Source: Isoetes taiwanensis (Eukaryota; Streptophyta; Lycopodiopsida; Isoetales; Isoetaceae). Taken from it: a stretch of DNA of 64,000 bases. The stretch spans positions 3,702,745-3,766,744 of the forward strand of contig JAJEKV010000039.1 of NCBI GenBank assembly GCA_021234155.1, given 5' to 3'. The notes beneath the pieces are model-generated. The model was given only the letters and a program-made list of their open reading frames with translations. It had not been told where the DNA came from and searched no databases. Positions 58,514-64,000 of this stretch are shown here, one piece after another (position 1 is the stretch's first letter; each line of letters opens with the position of its first letter). The position numbers were made by a program, and so were the translations under genes.

Positions 58514-58674
58514 GATAACGTCCTCCCTCGAGGCGTTATGGCCCAGGAAAATGGCTGAGTGGCCATGTGGCTAGGAAATTCCGAGGCCGTACGGCAGTAC
58601 GGCCGAGGAATTTCCTGGCCACATGGCCACGAGGCCATTTTCATGGGCCATAACGCCGAGGGGAGGACGTTATC
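58514..58674. repeat. Fold-back hairpin element
   Basis: Arms of about 77 bp, nearly perfectly complementary: left begins GATAACGTCCTCCCTCGAGG, right ends AGGGGAGGACGTTATC, with a loop of only a few bases (GGCAGTAC centre). It lies 10 bp from the preceding MITE. If transcribed it would form a long dsRNA-like hairpin. Confidence 0.9.
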
Positions 58675-58679
58675 GACCT

Positions 58680-59842
58680 TAACGTCCTTGGCCGAGGCAT
58701 TTGGCAGAGCGCCATAGCCAAGCTTGGCAGCCTGCACGCACTCCGGCAAGAAAAATGCACCTGCTGCAAATTTTTGTCCTCTGTAATGTTTCTTCAGGGC
58801 ATTTTGGGTCTCAAATCCTGCTGAAGATGCCTTTTGGATTTTCAGTAGGAGGCCTATAGTCCAAAAGGGGGCAATATCTCATTTTCTTCAGGCATTTGAT
58901 GCTCTTCAGATTTTCATTAGGAGGCCCGTAGTCCAAACAGGGCAAAATCTCATTTTCTTCAAGCATCTGTAAGATTTCACTCCGGTTTTCTCACGAAGCT
59001 TTTTTCTGCTCTGTTCTTGTCGTCAAAATTAGTGCTTTGTGCCTAACGGACAAGGCAACAAGTTTACTCTGTTCAGCTTCTATGCTCTGCCTTAAGCTGT
59101 ATATGCAAAAATAAAGCTTAATCTCTTCGTTCAAACTAAAAGCAGGGCTCAGCATTCTTCCAGAAGCTTTTTTCTTCGACCAACAGCGAGAAACAGAGGC
59201 CCATGGTTGCGAGCTCTTGTTTAAAAATGCATGCAACAAACACGTCTTACATCAAAAGCACTGATTTCGCAGCACATCTGCTATCTTAAGGTATCTGCCC
59301 TGTTTCTGTTCTTCTACAGTAAGCTTTGTAAATGCAGAGTTCTGAGTTACACCATTGTAGACCATTTGCTTCCTTCAAAAATCACCTGCTCCCTTTGGGT
59401 CGGCAAGCATACATGCAAATCTGTATAAAAAACAGGCAGAAGCACAATTAGCACATTATCAAAATTCAGTCACATGAGAAGCCGGCTGCCTGGAGGTCTG
59501 GCTATGGCTTGGAGGCCTGGCTATGGCGGCCGTATGCGAAGGATCGACCACGGGCGGAGTGCCCAGAAAAAATATTTCGTGGCAGCAGAGGATGTTATGG
59601 ACATAACATTCTTGTTATGGTCATAACAGTTTTGGCCCAAATTGTTACTGGATATAACCTCTTAGAATAGACGGCTGGGATTTAATCCTAGGACTAAATG
59701 CAGAGGCCAAGGACGTTAAGGTTGCGTTAAACATGATCATCATGACCTTATGGAGTGCCACGTGCCTTATATTTGCACTCGACAACTCTAATTTAGGTAA
59801 GCTGTTTGATCCTTTTAAAATTTTACAAGATCTGCCACAAGC
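58680..59842. other. Upstream region of the alternative oxidase gene
   Basis: No gene found. Two diverged copies of a ~75-bp unit (TTTTGGATTTTCAGTAGGAGGC near 58832 and GATTTTCATTAGGAGGC near 58910), each followed by CCCTTTTGGAC-like/GGGCAAAATCTCATTTTCTTC. The promoter and any 5' UTR exon of the gene should lie here, but I can place no element. Confidence 0.5.
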
Positions 59843-61187
59843 ATGGTTCAGGAGGAAATGGCCATCAGACTGATGAAATCGCCTTGGCCACCCTTGCGAA
59901 CACTCCGACATCATATGCCTATCATCCCTATCATCCCACGCTCTGGTTCTAGAAGTTTTTCTTCGGACAAATCTGAGTACTGGGGATCTGTTTCTACCAG
60001 TGGGTCTGATGCCGGATGGCGTTGGAATTTCTTCAAGGTAATTCCATTCCATATCTCTGCCTTTTGTATTAAGCTTTTGAGTCTCTATGCCAGTTCTTCA
60101 AGGTAATCCCATGTCCCTGCCTTTTGTATTACGTTTTGGCCTATTTTCTTAATCTATATGCCACTGAATGCAGCCATTTTGTTTGTGTTCTTGGTTCACA
60201 AGTTACTGTCTTTTTATGCTAACTGTTAATAGTGATTTGCAGCCCTCTGACACCAGCACGCCAGATCTGAACATTGATTTGGGAAAACACCACCCCTCGA
60301 TATCTGTAATTGACAAATTCGCATATTGGATTGTCAAATTCCTTAGAGTCCCCACAGATTTGTTTTTCCAGGTAAATCAAACTTCGGTGTTAATTCAGTT
60401 CATTATGTTGACCTTGAATGCTAATCTTGTTTTTATGTCAGAGATGCAGAGAAGGTATAAAAACAGAGCAGTTATGTTAGAGACCATTGCAGGTGTTCCA
60501 GGTATGGTAGGAGGCATGTTGCTGCATTTAAGATCATTGAGACTAATGGAGCATAGTGGTGGATGGATCAAAGCTCTTTTGGAGGAGGCGGAAAATGAAA
60601 GGATGCATCTTATGACATTCATGGATGTCATCCAACCAGCTTGGTATGAGAGGGCAATTGTTGTTATGGTGCAAGGTGTTTTTTTCAGTGTCTACTTGTT
60701 ATGTTATGTACTTTCTCCAGCACTTGCTCATCGAATTGTCGGTTATTTGGAAGAGGAAGCTGTATACTCTTATACAAAGTTTCTTGAAGAAATTGATAAA
60801 GGTCATATAGATAATATTCCAGCTCCTCCCATTCCAGATAATATTCCAGATATTATCTGATTCCAGATAAAGGTCATATAGATAATATTCCAGCTCCTCC
60901 CATTGCTATAGATTATTGGCGCCTTCCAAAAGATGCAACACTTCGTGATGTAGTTATAGTCATTCGGGCAGATGAAGCACACCATCGTGATGTAAACCAT
61001 CATGCATCGGTAGGGAATTCTTGTTTCTTTTGTTTGTTGCTCACAGTGTTGATGGGGAAAATATGAGTTTTTGTTGCAGGATATTCGCATGCCTGGCAAG
61101 CAGTTAAAAGAGTCCCCTGCACCAGTTAACTATGATGCTGAGGTTATAGGTGCATCAAAGACAAGAGATGAAGCAATCAAGTTATGA
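59843..61187 (+). CDS. AOX: Mitochondrial alternative oxidase, exons 59843-60037, 60243-60371, 60450-60801, 60873-61009, 61080-61187
   Basis: Di-iron ubiquinol oxidase that reduces oxygen at the mitochondrial inner membrane, bypassing complexes III and IV. The exon joins give 306 residues. The N terminus is basic (start at 59843, or at 59858 for [10 protein letters not shown], which looks more like a presequence). Iron-ligand motifs are [34 protein letters not shown] and [12 protein letters not shown], all intact. Hydrophobic helices lie around [12 protein letters not shown] and [17 protein letters not shown]. The two regulatory Cys positions of angiosperm AOX are Phe63 (WRWNFFK) and Asn113 (RRYKNRAV). 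A 71-bp tandem duplication (60802-60872) interrupts the third exon: unspliced it gives TGA at 60858-60860; removed as a GT-AG intron it restores the frame exactly. Confidence 0.88.
60802..60872 (+). other. 71-nt duplication-born candidate intron in AOX
   Basis: The ~38-bp segment around GATAAAGGTCATATAGATAA occurs at about 60795-60833 and again 71 bp later. Both copies contain AAAG|GT, so the first offers a GT donor (60802) and the second an AG acceptor (60872). A TTATCTGATTCCAG stretch lies shortly before. Splicing would leave one copy and an open frame. Confidence 0.65.
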
Positions 61188-61597
61188 GTGATATAAGGTG
61201 GTGAAGTGTCTTAGTGAGTAACTGCCATCTTTTTATTTGCATGAAAGAGAGGATGGAGATCTCTGTGTCCAAGCTGTCTTGAAGGCCTTAAAACATGAGT
61301 CATGGCGATAAAACACACCACTTGTTAATGTTTTGCCAGTATACTTGTATGATTGAAGTAAAAGTTTCATGAAGTTTTCTTCATGACTTCCTGTATCTGA
61401 TATCTTGCTTATACTCATTTTTGATGTGGAAGTATATGTCTAAATTGAATGCTCTTATGTTTTATGCTCTCCTATTCTCTCCTCGCTGTTATCTTATCTG
61501 TTTTTGGTGTTGAGATATTATGTTCTCATAATCATGTTTGTTAAATCTGTAAGGATTACATGCACATGGTTAGGCAAGGTATAAGAAATAAGAAACT
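61188..61597. other. Intergenic region between convergent AOX and DnaJ-type genes
   Basis: AT-rich, no gene seen. The two genes converge, so this holds both 3' UTRs. No clear polyadenylation signal can be singled out. Confidence 0.5.
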
Positions 61598-62018
61598 TTA
61601 TGTGAGGCCTCCAGGTTCCCTAAGACATACCGGGCAGGAAACCTGCCCTCGGCCATTACAAAGAGTGCATCTTCCCTCTGGGACTTGTTTTGCTTGTACA
61701 AAGTTATTCCAAAAACCAGGGCTGGTTTGCCCCTGACCGCGACACTGAGAACATGGAAGTTTTTTCAGGCCCCCGCATTGGTTGCAAAGATTCAGCATCC
61801 TACATTCAAAATGGAGTATCAGGCTAAGGGTGTAGAAATTTCTGTCAAGAGACTAGGTTTTTGTTTTCAAGTAATGATCACCTTCTTTGGGACTGAGCTA
61901 CAAACGAATCAACTTTAGGTGCAGCAAAGGCAGCAGCAAGAAGAAAAGCACCAACAGCCATCCCTGCAGCTTCACTAGCAGTAACGTTTTCCATCTCTTC
62001 AAAATTTTGACACTGCAT
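61598..62018 (-). CDS. Small DnaJ-type cysteine-rich zinc-finger protein, exons 62018-61882 and 61799-61598
   Basis: Joining the exons (donor AAG|GTGATC, acceptor TGTAG|GATG) gives 112 residues: start MQCQNFEEMENVTASEAAGM, hydrophobic VGAFLLAAAFAAP, then CNQCGG (x10) CRGQG and CTLCNGRGQVSCPVC. This is the paired CxxCxGxG zinc-binding pattern of DnaJ type-I proteins without a J domain, as in plant BSD2-like chaperones. The conserved N terminus and hydrophobic segment match a plant family I recall only as an uncharacterised DnaJ/Hsp40 cysteine-rich protein. Organelle location and a role in thiol chemistry or protein folding are inference. Both exons are intact. Confidence 0.75.
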
Positions 62019-63214
62019 GGTAGCGGGGAGTCAGCTCACATGCTCTAACAAATTATGACACTCTAGTTAGCTAACATTTTGATTTTGCAAATTGTGTATG
62101 AGTTGTGTCATTGCATTGGACATTCTTTCAACGCTTGCCTTCTCAATTCTGTTAAATTTCACGCATCTCACTTAAAACTGTGATGACCTATACAACTGCA
62201 GGAGCATATCTTTTTCGGTCTTGGGATATGGCTATGGCTACAAATATGAAAACAGAAAAACTAGACGAAGACCCACTTACAGATTCACTAGTTCGATAGA
62301 TGAACGAGCTCTAGCTTTCCAGATCTGACGCCGAAAGGAAGCTGCAGGGCGGAGAGGACAGACTCTTGCGGATAAGATAACAACAAAGCGCGGCGGGCGT
62401 GCTTTCAAAATTTTCTCCCCAATTATTTTTTTCCTTGCTATTTTTTTTCCACTCTAATCGAATCTTACCAAATTCAATTATACGTTACAAAAACAATTAT
62501 TGCGGCCGTCAAGATTTCTTTAGTTCCAACAGAGTTTATCGTAAGAAGGTTTGCTGTAGATCTTTTTTTGTAAGATTTGATGTAGGCCTAGATCCTTTTG
62601 TAAGATTTTGGGCAAAGGTTGTATTGGGTGATTGTCTTTTTTTTAGTGGCTTTTATTGCAATGGTTCGTCGTCTTCTTCATATTTTTCTTATTTTGTTAC
62701 TTTCGTTTCTACGTTCTCGCGGGACAGGGGCCGGATTCATGCATGTGGCCCCTGTTCTAATCTGGAAGTTCCTGGGCTGCGGGATGTGGCTGCAGGGGAT
62801 TGATCTGTGGCTGGGAGAGCAGTGATAGTTCACATGGCCATCCTTCCAGAAGATTTTCGAGTAGTATAAGATCTATAGCAGTCCATTGTTTTGCAACCTT
62901 CTCTCAGTTATGGCAGTGGAATCAGTCTCTCCTGCAGGTATCTGAGTGTGCTTGAGTCTTCTAGTCGTCATGTTTTTGAGGAGGTTGGCCAGGGAGGTGT
63001 CGGGCAGGGGCAGGGGCAGTCTGGATGCTGAGGGGCGTCCTACTGAGAGTAGCGCCGTTGCAGAATGCAGGGCTTTGTGGGAAGGGTTTAAACTCTCTGA
63101 GAATTCTAATTTTCATGGGAGCACATTTGTAGAGCAGCCGGAGCCCCTTGTGGCAAATACAGGCCAGAGGAAGCAGTTGGAGGCAGGTGGGAAGGATGCG
63201 AGAGTTGGCAGTTT
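62019..63214. other. Unassigned region upstream of the Rep-like ORF
   Basis: The left part should hold the promoter of the DnaJ-type gene. A 54-codon hydrophobic frame from ATG at 62661 (MVRRLLHIFLILLLSFLRSR) and a short one from 62970 are not recognisable. Stops interrupt the frame leading into the Rep-like ORF. Confidence 0.4.
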
Positions 63215-63963
63215 GTGGAGTGTCTTCGCTTGTTTGAAGACAAGGGGCCAGGCAGACAGAATTTTGGAGGAAAGAAACCTGTGTTGGCAAAGAAGGTGGT
63301 GGTCAGGGGAGGAAGAAATAAGAAGCCGAGAATGAGTTGTGGTGAGGCTAGGGATGAACCTTCTTCTATTGACGTCAGTGTAACAGTGAGTGTGGGCGGT
63401 GTTGATGTATGGGAAGCACTGTACGTTTCAGTTTGTAGCTTCTTGGACAAGGAATGCATATCCGGGGTGGTCAGCCAAGAACGAGGGTCTGAGTTAGACC
63501 ATCTTCATATCCACTGCGTTCTTCGAGTTGCAGCAAACCATCTTAGCACCCCGGCTATGGTGAATGTGAGATTGAAGAAATATCTTGGCTGGGACACTCA
63601 CAAGCCAGCCGGAGGAGTGATTCTATGCAAAGCCCTCAAAGATACAAAACTGCACTGCTACGAAGGTATGATTGGGTATTGCTTGGTAAAATGCATTTCA
63701 GGCATCATGTGAAAAACGTTAGCGCGAAGCAGATGGCCAGGGGAAAAGATCTGTATGCACTCTATGGTGCAGGTGAGATCAAATCATGTGTCACTTTGGA
63801 CAACCGAAATCTTTTAGCTAGGGCATGCCATTTCGTTTTATATCATGGCAAAAGGCAACTTACTGCGTCATTGGAGCAGGCCGTGACTGCAATGTTGAGG
63901 ACCCATAAATTTGTTTTGAGCAGTGCATGGGTGCTGCCCATGAACTGTGCATTCATATCATAG
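63215..63963 (+). pseudogene. HUH endonuclease (Rep-like) ORF, replitron-type candidate, frameshifted
   Basis: The first frame carries SGVVSQERGSELDHLHIHCV (His-hydrophobic-His motif near 63500) and, about 50 residues later, ALKDTKLHCYEGMIGYCLVK, with tyrosines followed by a Lys as in rolling-circle motif III. A shift near 63690 moves to a second frame with NVSAKQMARGKDLYALYGAG, NLLARACHF and MLRTHKFVLSSAWVL, ending at 63961-63963. HUH proteins nick and join one DNA strand; replitrons are eukaryotic transposons built on them. The order of motifs, the wider wording and the family link are from memory of plant and algal copies. A plant helitron is less likely because no helicase or helitron-type motifs are visible. 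Confidence 0.5.
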
Positions 63964-64000
63964 CAGCGAGTTGAGGCAGCGTGGAGGCTCACGTTAAACC

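Overview
This is nuclear DNA of a land plant or close streptophyte relative. Evidence includes a plant-type alternative oxidase gene with four or five exons, a two-exon DnaJ-type zinc-finger gene, fragments of a CBL-interacting protein kinase (CIPK) and of a nucleobase-ascorbate transporter, Ty3 chromoviruses, a plant LINE and a CACTA element. The apparent HUH-Rep and animal-like DDE relatives make a non-seed plant (moss, lycophyte, fern or charophyte) my guess; that is inference. There are no bacterial features.

Layout. 1-2300: non-coding, with microsatellites. 2305-2542: transporter fragment. 2923-5555: copy A of an unassigned DDE-like transposon, ending at a terminal repeat that abuts a LINE tail (5556-5990). 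6637-11990 and 57189-57896: copy B of the same transposon type (DDE-like gene, captured CIPK fragment, convergent coiled-coil gene). It was split by a 45 kb nest of insertions (11999-57188). 58104-58674: two hairpin/MITE elements. 59843-62018: alternative oxidase and a DnaJ-type gene. 63215-63963: a decayed HUH-Rep-like ORF.

The nest resolves to base level through target-site duplications (TSDs). Ty3 element 1 (11999-57188, TSD GGTTT) contains a LINE (15716-52435). The LINE holds copy C of the DDE-like transposon (TSD AAGA). Copy C holds Ty3 element 2 (20932-42065, TSD CTTGC), which holds a 9.8 kb CACTA element (26969-36773, TSD TGT) and a small hAT-like element (36796-37554). A separate 1.67 kb element (48710-50375, TSD CCTT) interrupts the LINE reverse transcriptase. 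Including copy B as outermost host, this is six layers.

Copy C and its LINE were scrambled by two inversions. Undoing both on paper restores the LINE reading frame at three junctions and gives the order: terminal repeat, DDE-like gene forward, cargo genes reverse, coiled-coil/Ulp1-like gene reverse, terminal repeat. Copy B has the same convergent gene order. The best candidate for something undescribed is therefore a two-gene transposon family. Its first gene has a CCCxxH/CxCxxC zinc region, a D-D-D/E RNase H-like core and a C-terminal reader-like region. Its second gene is a coiled-coil/Lys-rich protein, with a Ulp1-type (C48) protease remnant in copy C. It has GGGTAAAAG-type termini and a 4-bp TSD. 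All comparisons are by eye, without database searches.
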